Shown here: positions 1 through 10,400 of the stretch, in pieces
Position numbering within the stretch: position 1 is the first letter of the stretch
Layout of the letters: each line of letters starts with the position of its first letter
Assembly (NCBI GenBank): GCA_019059635.1
Contig: JAGVRJ010000009.1
Coordinates: 715,001-779,000 of the forward strand
Length of the DNA: 64,000 nt
Reading direction: 5' to 3'
Source of the DNA: Proales similis
Taxonomy: Eukaryota > Rotifera > Eurotatoria > Ploima > Proalidae
Translations under genes and position numbers: made by a program
Notes under the pieces: generated by a model
Seen by the model: the letters and a program-made list of their open reading frames with translations, nothing else
Told to the model about the DNA's origin: nothing
Database searches by the model: none

Positions 1-3000
1 AGTCGTCACCAGATCAAACAGTTGTTGTGCAATGGGATTGTGGATCACGCACAAATTATCGAGTAAGACTTTTTTATTCTATTAGTTTGTCTCCGCTACA
101 ATATAATATTAATAACCGAATGCTTAGGCCGGTTACAACGATAAATACGATCTTCGTGTGTTTGACAACTCGCAAATCGGTAATTCATCGAATTTAAAAC
201 AGGCTTCTTCAGTTTATCTGACAGGTTTCTCAAAGGAGTTCGGCATCCGAACGTGATCTGTGACAACTGCAAAAAACGTGGCGTCCAAGGGATGCGATGG
301 AAATGCGTAAAATGCTTCGACTTTGATCTGTGCACCCAGTGTTATATGTCAGACAAGCATGACCTTAATCACCAGTTCATGCGTCACGAAAACTCTACCT
401 CAAAAGGGTACTGAATAGCCAGAATATCCGAGAGCTAAAGCAGTTCTAAATAAGCGACTTTACTATAGAGTTTTAGTGCCCAAGCGCTCTGCCTCCGAAA
501 AGGTTCATGCAAAAGGTATTGCAAAAGGAGCAATCGTAGTCCGAGGGCACGATTGGGAGTGGTCAGTGAATTAATCAAAATTACCAAAAAAACTATTTAA
601 TCAAGATGATTTCACGACGAAATTCAAGGCAAGATCAAGACGGTAAGCCGAAAAGTAAACTGTAGCCAGATCGATGAAATAAACTCCAATCTTGATTTAA
701 AAGGAGGAGCAGGAAAAACAGGAAAAGTGATCGAAATAAGAGGATGGGATCGGGAGTCTGGCTCTAGTGTAGCATGTGTTCAATGGCATGCATCAGGAAT
801 GACAAACGTTTATCGTTTAGGCCACAAGGGCAAATCTGACCTACGCTACGTTCAAGAGGCTTTTGCCGGCTATTACTATCCAGATCATTTGGCAATCATC
901 GGTATGGGAGAAGATCAATTCAGAACAAGAGCTGATTGTCCGACAACTTCGAACACTAGCTCTTCAGACGATTCACCCTCATCTCTTTGTCATCATATTT
1001 CTACCGCACTGAATATTTCTGGACCCTCTTCTGTTACTCATGTCTCAAATGAAAAGATTAAGACAAGCGACATACCAAAAAATCCCAGTAATAGAACCAT
1101 AAACAAATTCTCTGTCGGTGATAAAGTCAAAATAGCTCTCGACCCAGCCACTTTCAGACAGATTCAAGAAGGGCATGGTGGTTGGAACTCCAAAATGAAC
1201 GAAGTAAGCATTCAGTTTCGCTTGCTCGCCTCGAATTATTCAAAAGACTTAATTGCTTAAATTCTAGCTCATAGGTAAAATCAGATAATTTTTCGGAGCT
1301 GAATGTTTTGAGCTGAAAGTTCTCTTAGGCAAGATTGGAACAGTTCATAGAGTAACTGATCGCGGCGATGTTCGCGTTCAGTTTGAAGGCCCTGACAATC
1401 GATGGACAATATATCCGGGCGCTCTTACCAAACTTGCCTGTAGCTTTTGTGTAGGCGACAGTGTTCGAATAACAAATGACGAAGATATGCTTCGAAGTCT
1501 TCAAAAAGGTCACGGTGAATGGTCAGAAAACATGAAAATGGTAAGAATTTTTAATTTATCCTTGAGAACCCATAAATTTTAATATTCAATTGAAACCTTG
1601 GCCAGATATTAGGTAAAGTGTGCAAAATAACAACAATTTATGGTGACGGCGATCTGAGAATTACGTACAATGGAATGGGCTTTACATTAAATTCCGCCGG
1701 TTGTTCGAACGTTTACAAGCATCAAGCGGATATTCATAACACAATCGCCTACCACGATATGGAAGAAGCTTCGATTCGGCGTAAAAAAATTTAGCATTTA
1801 AATTATTAAAGTTTTGGGATTTTAAAATCTGATTAGTTCAAATGGCCAATCAGTACAAAGACATGTACGACGAAAAAACGAGTGTAGTCAATCCGGGAAG
1901 CGTCGAGCAGTTAGTCAGAGAAGCAGCTCACGGCCATTTTCAAGTGGTCAAAGATATACTCACCAAATATCCCAACGTATATTTATCCTTCATTCCAACT
2001 CTAATGCAATTAGATTTCTTTGAAAATTAAAAAATAAGCTGATAAATGAAAAAAATGCGGGAAAAACTGCATTGCACGTTAGTTCTCATCAAGGCTACAT
2101 GGAAATCGTTGGATTCTTAATATCGCAAGGAGTGGACCTAGAGACGGTTGACAACGAAGGAGACACTGCACTTCACTATTCTTGCTTCGGGTTTGAAACC
2201 TAAGTTTTTGCCGGAACTGAAAAGATTCTACCAATTCAAATTTCTTAAGAAATCAAGCGGAGATTACTGAGCTTCTGGCCCAGAAAAGTCTAAGTCTAAA
2301 TCAAACGAACAAGAATGGCTGCTCTCCGCTGCATGTGGCGGTGAACAAGCTATTCGTAAATTGCGTTCGTATTTTGCTTAAATATAAATGTGACGTAAAC
2401 ATTCAAGTAAGGCCGAATCATGCGTGTAGGGCGCTAAATCTAATCCGACTTAACCAAAGGACTCATACGGCGACACGGTGTTGCATGATATTATTGGGAA
2501 AGATGACGGCCATGAAGCAAAGCAAATAGTCGATAGTTTGCTCTCCGTTCCATCAATTAACCCAGCAATTAAGAACAAGAGAGGCTTTAACGCACTTCAT
2601 CACGCTTGCCTGAAAGGCAATGCTTAGTAAGATTTTTCAAGCCGTCTCCAAAATGAAATATATTGATAATTTTCGAAGCGCCACCGAACGACTCATTTCA
2701 TTCTCGCCTCAATTGATTGACATAAAAAAAGACGATGGCTTCGCTGCTCTTCATTTAGCTGCTCTGAATGGACACAAAGACGTGATCAAGATATTGATTG
2801 AAAAGAGAGCAGACAAAGAGATCCTGAACAATCGACGCCAGACCCCTCTACTGTTGGCCGTTGCTCAATTACACGCGCCCATCATAGAGCTTCTGGTCGA
2901 GAATGGTCAGTTAGGTCATTTCAGTTCAAATGGTCTTTTATTTCTTTATTTGACTGTTTACAGGTGCAAATTTAAATGCCTATGATGAAGATGGAGACAC

Positions 3001-3828
3001 ATGCCTTCACATTCTTTTGAACGAGAAATCAAACACCGACAATTCTGTTCCATCGTCAAAACCGAATCCAAACAGTTCTGAATTCAAAGAATGCAAGCAC
3101 ATGAGCAGCGTAAGAACCAAAAAAAAAGAGAGAAACCTAATCAGCTGTTTTTAATTAACTTTGAATTTAGATAATGCAAGACATGCCGCTCGAAATAAGC
3201 TCGAATATTCGCTTTCTGGCTGCATATTATCTCATTCAAAAAGGAGCCAATTTAAATATCAAAAACAAGCATCAAGTCTCTGCACTTGACTACCTGAACG
3301 AGCAGCGAATCGCCGATATTCTATCTAAACAATACATCGCAAATCAGTAAGAGTTGGCACTTTTATTCAAAATAAAAATCTCTTAGATGCTATGTTTTAT
3401 TTGAAAGAAACTCAACTCAACTCTCAGGAGAAAAGCCCCCAGCCTACAAGGTACCAATACAAAGCAACAAATGTAAATTGTGCGACGAAGAGAGATGCTC
3501 CATTACCTTCTTCCCTTGTCAGCATCGTCTTGTGTGTGTGGACTGTAGCGTCAGATTAAAGAGATGCATTGAGTGCAATGGAGTTATTGCACAAAAAGTT
3601 ACAGATCACGGCTCGGAGTTGACCGTGAGCAAGACCGAAGTATCAAAACTTCTGAGTCGAATTCAAGCGTTGGAAGAGGCACAGATCTGTCCAATTTGCA
3701 TGGAGCGTAAAAAAGATACCGCATTTCAGTGTGGGCATATATCATGCAGCATATGCTCGATCCCATTGAGACAGTGTCACATTTGCCGAGAGAAAATTGC
3801 CAAAAGAATCAAAATTTATGAAGCCTGA
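1..3828 (+). CDS. mib: Mind bomb-type E3 ubiquitin ligase, 5' end outside window
   Basis: Mind bomb ligases ubiquitinate Notch ligands (Delta/Jagged) and drive their endocytosis. The visible order matches the family: end of the first MIB/HERC2 domain (VVVQWDCGSRTNYR, frame opening at base 3), a ZZ zinc finger (about 230-390, ICDNC...WKCVKC...LCTQCY), a second MIB/HERC2 domain (about 700-960), two HGxW repeats (EGHGGWNSKM near 1170-1200, KGHGEWSENM near 1508-1540), about eight ankyrin repeats (1880-3350) and two C-terminal RING fingers (CKLCDEERC and CPICMERKK). The stop is at 3826-3828. About a dozen exons are split by 50-150-nt GT-AG introns, for example a donor at 58, one near 2406 and an acceptor near 2458. 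Two RINGs rather than the three of vertebrate MIB1 resembles MIB2, but the last RING and overall order do not decide the orthologue. Exon borders were read by eye; family call is confident. Confidence 0.93.
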
Positions 3829-3976
3829 TCTAACAAACGTTGATGGCTACTTATCAAAACGGTTCATTTCGTGATGCATCCCTTTTAACTTTTTTCTTAG
3901 GTTTCGATTTTCTTTTCATAAGTTTTAATGCTCGTCTTCAGGCAAAGTTGCTTTTGTTTTAAATTTAAGAGAGGGA

Positions 3977-3982
3977 TTTATT
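3977..3982 (-). terminator. AATAAA poly(A) signal (minus strand) for the small membrane protein gene
   Basis: The + strand reads tttatt, which is AATAAA on the minus strand, about 145 nt after the stop of the 4127-4921 gene. It lies upstream of the + strand signal at 4040, so the two convergent transcripts should overlap at their 3' ends. Confidence 0.4.
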
Positions 3983-4039
3983 ACCTGATCGAATGCTAAG
4001 ACCAAAAATCTAATTTTAGAACAAGAAAATACTCAATTG

Positions 4040-4045
4040 AATAAA
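4040..4045 (+). terminator. AATAAA poly(A) signal, likely for the Mind bomb gene
   Basis: This is the first AATAAA seen on the + strand after the Mind bomb stop at 3828, giving a 3' UTR of about 220-240 nt. It lies only about 80 nt before the stop codon of the opposing gene. Confidence 0.5.
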
Positions 4046-4126
4046 GTATGCACAACTAAAATTAGAAGAGATCGATAGGTCTGGGGAATGGCGATGAAAA
4101 GAATGAAAAACAAACTCGATTGGATG

Positions 4127-4921
4127 TTAATACTCGGCTCGTCCCTCTATGTCTCGAATGTTCATATAGACTGGTTGAGATTGATCATAGTCAGAGTATG
4201 TGAAAGCTTCTTGAGAATATTGGTTGGGTTGTATTCGATTAGGTACCGAGTAGAGATTTTCATACGAGATGCGAGGCTCTGCTTGTTTGCCTTGGCCATT
4301 GTCCCCGATATTGGTAACCTCAGAATAATGACTTGTCATTTTGTTAGCAGGCAAGCGAAGAGAAGAGTCAATTGGAAGCGACACACTTGGAAGAACCCGA
4401 TCTTGCTCGCTTCCATTTGACTTGGACCCGAATTTTTCCACGTTTTCTTTAAGTGTTCGAAGATTGGCGTTTAAGCCATTGGTTGATGGTGGCGGTGGCT
4501 GATAGTTATTGCTATTATCCTCAAAGCGAACATGCGAGTTCTTATCTGCCTCGGTCGAGTAGTTTGTTTCTTGAACTAAAGTTTGTGAGTGATAGGGGCC
4601 ACTTATGCCTCGCAAGCCGTTCTCGAAATTATCTTCAAATAAAAGATCGTCATTTCGTATGCGATCTCTTAGACTTGAAGAAACAGAAACTTGAGCTTAT
4701 AATCGGCATCTATCTAAGTTATCACTCTTACTGAATTCTGATGCAGCAGATAGCCAAGATGAGCATTGGTAGACATATTGCACCTGCGGTCACCACGACC
4801 CATAGTACTACATCAGCGCCAGTGACTTGCAAAGCGAAGCATAAATTAGCCCAGTTGAAGCGAACCAGTTTCCGTCAATTGACTTACCGCTGTAACCTCG
4901 ATAACTTCCAGTCATACTCAT
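4127..4921 (-). CDS. Small type III single-pass membrane protein with YxN tail motifs
   Basis: I do not recognise a named family. Three exons (4921-4888, 4825-4732, 4673-4127) join in frame with GT-AG borders to give 224 residues. The N-terminus is short (MSMTGSYRGYSVTGAD), followed at about 17-40 by a hydrophobic helix (VVLWVVVTAGAICLPMLILA), then a Cys pair (ICCIRIH) and a basic stop-transfer stretch. The remaining 180 residues are polar, with a PPPP run and tyrosines in YENL and YMNI contexts, both fitting the pYxN consensus bound by Grb2-type SH2 domains. The lack of a cleavable signal, the tiny ectodomain and the juxtamembrane cysteines resemble LAT/NTAL-type transmembrane adaptors. That is architectural analogy only; homology is not shown. 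Two nearby in-frame ATGs are possible starts. The gene converges on Mind bomb. Confidence 0.7.
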
Positions 4922-6017
4922 CCTAATCACTTCCAGTAAATGCCTTCATTCAAATCTAGCAAAATAGATGAAATATACGGTCAGAGTGCACTTGTCGCCT
5001 TGGCTATTAGTCCGAGTTAAAGCGGCATAGAATTTTTTCGCGTTCAACGAATCGCACGGCTTGCTCGTAATTATTGAGTAGCCGAGTCTAGACATAACTC
5101 ATTATTACTGAGTGACCTGAAATAGTCAAAGCTCTCCTGCATACCTATGTATAAATTTTATTCTTTCTCGTTCAATTCGAGCGTCCGGGCCAGCGCAGAG
5201 CATTAGCATAATTGTATGACTCCAACATTCGTTCGGCCTTTCAAAACCATAGCAGAACGATATAGAAACTCAACGAAATCTTTCGCATTCATGGTTGCTT
5301 GTAATCATGGTTGTACTTGTGATCAATCAAGTGCAGAATTTTTACTGAATCTTTAGGAATCGAATTTTTTTTGGGCAAGCTGAAACATTTTGATCAATAT
5401 TTATACGACCTTTGTTACGGATTTAGGTTTTTTTGAGGGAATCATCCATGAGTTTTCAGCTACTTGGCAAAACTGTATAATTAGCTTTTTTTCGAAGGCT
5501 GTTTTAGGCATTTTGATTAAAACAAAAGGGGCTAATAATTTTAAACGAGCGAATTATGCAGCCGTTGAATTGACAATAAACTGACTGATTGCATGGCTGT
5601 CTGCCTCTTATCAATTAGACTTTTGAATGAAGATATAATACACCGGCGACCGGTTGAACAGTAGACTTGAGTTTGGCGATCATTACCTGTCCGATTGGAA
5701 ATTTTCGGATGTTGTATTTCTGTAAATCTAAAGGAATAAAGAAGTTTAAAAACTACGCAGTACTTTTTTTATTCTTAAATTGGGAAAAACAGAATCCAAG
5801 AGCATTTGCCATCTACAAGACAATAAACGTGCCCTTCTTGCCGACTGGAAACACTTGCATAATCATCCACAGTAACAATTCATGAATTATTTTTTAGACA
5901 GATGACATAAAATGGGTTTTTATATCATTCGGAGGCTATAAACGCGACAGGCTTCTTATTAGAATACATGCGATTCCTTGCATGAATCAAATTTTAATTA
6001 TTTTTAGATCGGCTGCA
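4922..6017. other. Intergenic, no supported gene
   Basis: This is AT-rich sequence between the start of the small membrane protein gene and Rab21, which point away from each other, so it probably holds both promoters. Short open frames at 5390-5584 and 5667-5885 show no recognisable domain or splice support. A T-rich tract ending in AG (about 6000-6008) sits ten bases before the Rab21 ATG and could be a 5' UTR or trans-splice acceptor. Confidence 0.5.
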
Positions 6018-6964
6018 ATGACCAATTTTCAGTTTAAAGTTGTATTGTTGGGCGAAGGATGTGTAGGTGAGATAAGAATTGCTAATTGGTCACCTTTGAA
6101 GCATATAACTAAACATTCATGATTATTTAACAGGGAAAACGTCGTTGATGCTCCGTTATATTCAAGATCAGTTTAACGAGAAACATTTGAGCACAATCCA
6201 GGCAGCTTTTATGAAGAAGCGTCTTAAAATTGGTCAAAATTCGGTGGAACTTGCAATCTGGGTATGGAATTTCAAAAGAATTGATTTAATTAATTTTTTT
6301 CGAACAATAATCCAATAACCTTGAAAAGGACACTGCTGGCCAAGAACGATATCACGCGCTGAGTCCAATTTACTATCGCGGAAGCAATGGGGCATTTCTG
6401 GTTTACGATATCACTGACACCGAGTCGTTTCAAAGAGTAATTCAGAGGCCACGTTTACAAACTGTTTCCGTTTCTTAACTTAATGCTGGTAAAAGATCAA
6501 AAACTGGGTACGTGAACTACGGACAGCACTTGGAAACGACTGCGTTCTCTGTATTGTCGGCAACAAATCAGACTTAGAGCGAAACAGAAACGTGTCTCTC
6601 GAAGACGCTCAAGCGTAGGACTGAGAAAAATAGTTTGACTTTGGCTCAATTTCTACCAAGTGCCATTTTTAAAGATATGCTGCCTCGGTCGGAGCACAGC
6701 ATTTCAGCACATCAGCCAAGCTAAATCAGGGTGTAAATGAGCTATTTCTAAACATCTCAAAAAGTAAGGCTTGATTTTCAATCTATTTTAATTCGACCGA
6801 TCAGAATCACAGTACACAATTTGTGCTGATTAGAGATGATTGAGCGGGCAGAAAAAAGCGGTGTAGATGGAAACCAGTCAGCATCATCATCCAGGCAGCG
6901 TCCAAATGTGCAAATAGTCGACGACACTCAGCCAAACACTGAGCCAAAGAGCGGATGTTGCTAA
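6018..6964 (+). CDS. Rab21: Rab21 small GTPase
   Basis: Rab21 is an early-endosomal GTPase known for integrin traffic. Six exons (6018-6066, 6134-6261, 6329-6436, 6496-6614, 6675-6763, 6834-6964) add up to exactly 208 codons, or 207 residues. The P-loop GEGCVGKTS (about 12-20) is split by the first intron. [19 protein letters not shown] and TSAK are the other nucleotide-binding motifs. The effector segment STIQAAF and the phrases LGEGCVGKTSL and [11 protein letters not shown] are Rab21-like rather than Rab5- or Rab22-like. The C-terminus ends SGCC, a double geranylgeranyl site. Introns are 59-70 nt. A Ty3/gypsy element sits about 250 bp after the stop in the same orientation. Confidence 0.96.
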
Positions 6965-7215
6965 AATCAAATCTTGAGATATGCCGGTCAAACTTTTTCC
7001 TCCATCATTGTTTTAATGCACACAAATTTTCTACATACAAGCCGAGTCATTTCCAGACAAATAAGCAATTAAGTTTAATTTCGAACAAAGATTTATATGA
7101 AAATAATTCTCAGTCAGATTTTGCCGCTTTTATATACTCAATTCCATTTACTTATTTCTGCTCAAAACCGAATATAGACATCATCAGCAACAAATTGAAA
7201 CCAAAATGGATCATA
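6965..7215 (+). other. Probable 3' UTR of Rab21
   Basis: This lies between the Rab21 stop and the 5' LTR. I see no AATAAA in it. The nearest are inside the LTR (7334-7339) and beyond the retrotransposon at about 13246-13252 (acaaataaatg). An open frame at 6955-7338 runs through the UTR into the LTR and is not credible as a gene. Confidence 0.45.
7212..7215. repeat. Target site duplication CATA, left copy
   Basis: CATA lies immediately before the 5' LTR and is repeated immediately after the 3' LTR at 13239-13242, as expected for integrase-mediated insertion. Confidence 0.85.
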
Positions 7216-7411
7216 TGTAACCGACTCAACGTTGCATTCGCAACTTTGAGTTGGTTCCGCCCTCCCGTCCCCCTGTCGTATTTAATCCGCTGCTTGCGTA
7301 AGCAAGCAGCGAGTGTCAAAGAAGTTTTTAAAAAATAAAACAACAAGCTTATCCACCACGTTTATTGGGGATAAGCTTAGAACAGTTTGGACAACCAGCC
7401 AATCTGTTATA
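7216..7411 (+). repeat. 5' LTR
   Basis: This 196-bp LTR holds three inverted repeats in a row: 7221-7254 (15-bp stem with one G-T pair and one mismatch, ATTC loop), 7288-7311 (perfect 10-bp stem with a GTAA loop) and 7345-7378 (perfect 10-bp arms AAGCTTATCC/GGATAAGCTT). A TATTTAA box at about 7280-7286 and an AATAAA at 7334-7339 give a minimal promoter and poly(A) signal, so R should begin near the second hairpin. The right LTR at 13043-13238 is the same sequence. Confidence 0.95.
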
Positions 7412-10400
7412 ATGGTGGCAGCGGAAAAGGAACCCGGTGCAAGCCGGAGTCCCTGGAGGTCCGACATGGAATGGTGGGCCGGCGTAGGAGCAGCGATACT
7501 AATTATTTTAGCTATGCTGCTAAGCCTACCGGCCACCGCGTGCGCAGCTACGTTCGGCTTAGCAGGCCTAAGCTTAGCCGGAGTGGCTGCATGGCGCATG
7601 ATGGCCCCAGGACTCGGCGGGAAGAGCTACCGAGGACGAAGAATTGAAAACAGACGACATGGGACGGACGATGACGGTCTGTCTAGATCGTTCCCCAGTG
7701 TCGAAAGCGACGTGAGCACGATTGGGCTACCACTCGACGACTCACCGGAGATACCGAGAACCCGAATAACGAGGAACACGGAGGCGAGGCAGACTGCAAC
7801 AGCAGCAAACACCTCAATAATAAGCGAAGCGGATAATCGACAAACCGACACAACCGGAGCAATAGAGCTAGCAACTCCGGAAGGAGAACTTAGACGGCCG
7901 AACATTGCAATAACGTCTACAAGGGGATTGCAACTAGCAACCGCGGCAGGAGCTGGTGCAGGCACCTGGGCAACAGACTTCACAACGCTCGGCGGGATGG
8001 AGCGTTTCCACGACGGAATGGACGCAGTCGAATGGTGGAAAACATTCAACCTATTTACCGGCGCGGACAACGCAAGCCTTCATCTCATAGTGAGACAATT
8101 GATCTCAAGCATTGACATGCAATGCACGAAGAGAATTGTAAACGACTTGGAAGCGGCAAAGACAGTGGAAGACGTCAAAACAGCGTTCCTACAAGAGTTT
8201 GGCTCCCGGAGAAGCGAAATAGACTTTCGAAGACGCTTCTACCTAGAAGAACAAGGCCCAAGGACCGTAAAGGAATTCGCACAAGAACTAAAAAAACTCT
8301 CGGAAGCCGCATGGGGAACCGGAAGGAACAACGACGTCGACGAACGGCTCAAGTCACAACTCCAGTGGGGCCTCCGAAACAAGAGCTGGACAAGTATACT
8401 GGCGGCCCAGACAGAGTGGACGTTTAAACAAATGGTGGAATTTTGTGTCAAACTTGAAGAGGATATGAGCGCAACGAGGAATCGACGAAAAGAAACGAAG
8501 AAACCAATAGCGGGAAACCAGGAAAGACGCGGGGAAGAGAAAGAACAACCCCAACAGCAAAAGATCCAACGCCCACTAGCGGAGATGGAATGCCACAACT
8601 GCAATGAGAAAGGACACTTACGGAAAAATTGCCCACACGCGAAAGGGACAGTAAATGTGAGGACAAATAACGTAGAGGAAATCGGCGACGAGATGCTCGT
8701 TAAGACAACGGCGAAGATAAATGGAAAAATAACCAACATTACGATCGATACAGGCTCAGCAACGACGATAATGAGCACGGAACGACATCGTACGGAATTT
8801 CCAGATCAGAAGTTGGCGTGGACCAACACCAAACTCAGAACAGTGACAGGAGACAACATCAAGGTGCACGGCGCATTCAAAGCAGAATTTCAATACGCGG
8901 ACGAATTAGTAAAAGTGCCTATAATCGTAGCCGACATCGCAGGCAACAGAGTCCTGGTAGGACTTAACATCCTACGAGTCTGCGAAACGCTTCGACGCTG
9001 GAACGAGAAGCAGATTGGCAAAGACGACCTTAACATCGTGAAACGTCGCGGACAACCAACAAAGGAACCGACGGCTAAAGAGGAAAAAGAGGCCCTCGTT
9101 GACCCGGCTAACGAAGCAGCAAGGGAAGAAGCGCTGAAAGAACTAAGCCAAGTGTTGCAAGAAAACGACGCACCAACGTTACAAGACATCACACAAACAG
9201 ATCTGATCGAACACGAGATTACACTGGAGACGGACAAACCTGCAAATCATCCGATGAGGCGGATACCATTCAACAGGAGATTGGAGACGAAACAACTCCT
9301 CGACGAAATGATCCAGTGCGGCTTAATCAGACCGTCGAAATCCGAATGGAATTCACCACTGGTGGTAGTCCAAAAGAAGACCGGCGGAGTAAGGGTATGC
9401 GTGGACTATAGAGAGTTAAACGCAGTTACGAAAAAGGACGGTTTTATGATTCCGCGAATAGAGGACATCTTCGCTCAGCTCAACGGTGCAAAGTGGTTCT
9501 CGACGCTCGACCTAGCATCCGGATACCACCAAGTAAGGGTCAAAGAGCAGGACAAGTACAAGACGGCGTTTCGATGCGAGTTCGGCGTATACGAGTACAA
9601 CGTGATGCCGTTCGGGCTATGCAATGCGCCGGCTACATTTCAACGACTCATGGAGACAGTCCTCAAAGACCTGATCGGCAAATGCTGCTTTGTATACATC
9701 GACGACATTATCGTTTTCTCAAAGGAACTAACACAGCATATCGAAGATCTAAAGCAAGTCCTGAGAGCGCTGCAGCTGGCAAACCTAAAGATAAAAAAGG
9801 AGAAGGCCAAGCTAGTAGTGAACGGTGTGGAGTTCCTCGGGCAGCTCGTACAAGGAGGCAAAGTTATGCCGCTAAAGTACAAGGTGGCGGCAATCGCAAC
9901 CAAGAGAGAACCGCAAACACCAAAAGAGCTTAAGTCAGCACTCGGAATGTTCAACTACTACCGGCGATTCATTCCGAGATACGGCGAACTGTCACAAAGT
10001 GTATACACACTAGCCAGCAAAACAAAGAAGGAGTTCAAGTGGACGGAGGAGCTGCGGCGAGACTTTGCGGCGCTGAGGGAGGCCCTCTGTAGAACGACGG
10101 CAGACGGAGGAGCCCTAAGCTTGCCAGACTTCAGTAGGCGGTTCATACTGGAATGCGACGCCAGCGAAAAAGCCCTGGGAGCAGCGCTAGGCCAATGGAC
10201 GGACAACGGGATAGAGCCAATCGCGTTCTGGAGTAAATCTCTAAACCAAACGGAGCAACGATACGCCATAAATGAAAAGGAGGTGATGGCGATAGTACTG
10301 GCAACGGAGAATTTCAGATGGTACCTGATGGGGAAGCAATTCGACCTCATCACGGACCACAAGCCAATTGTCTGGCTATGGAAGCTCAAGAGCCCATCAG

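Noticed and set aside
6955..7338. Plus-strand frame running from the Rab21 3' end into the LTR
   Set aside because: It crosses the insertion boundary of a young retrotransposon, so it cannot be an old gene; no domain.
7282..8070. Minus-strand frames opposite gag
   Set aside because: They mirror the gag-pol codons, are shorter, and show no domain or composition of their own.
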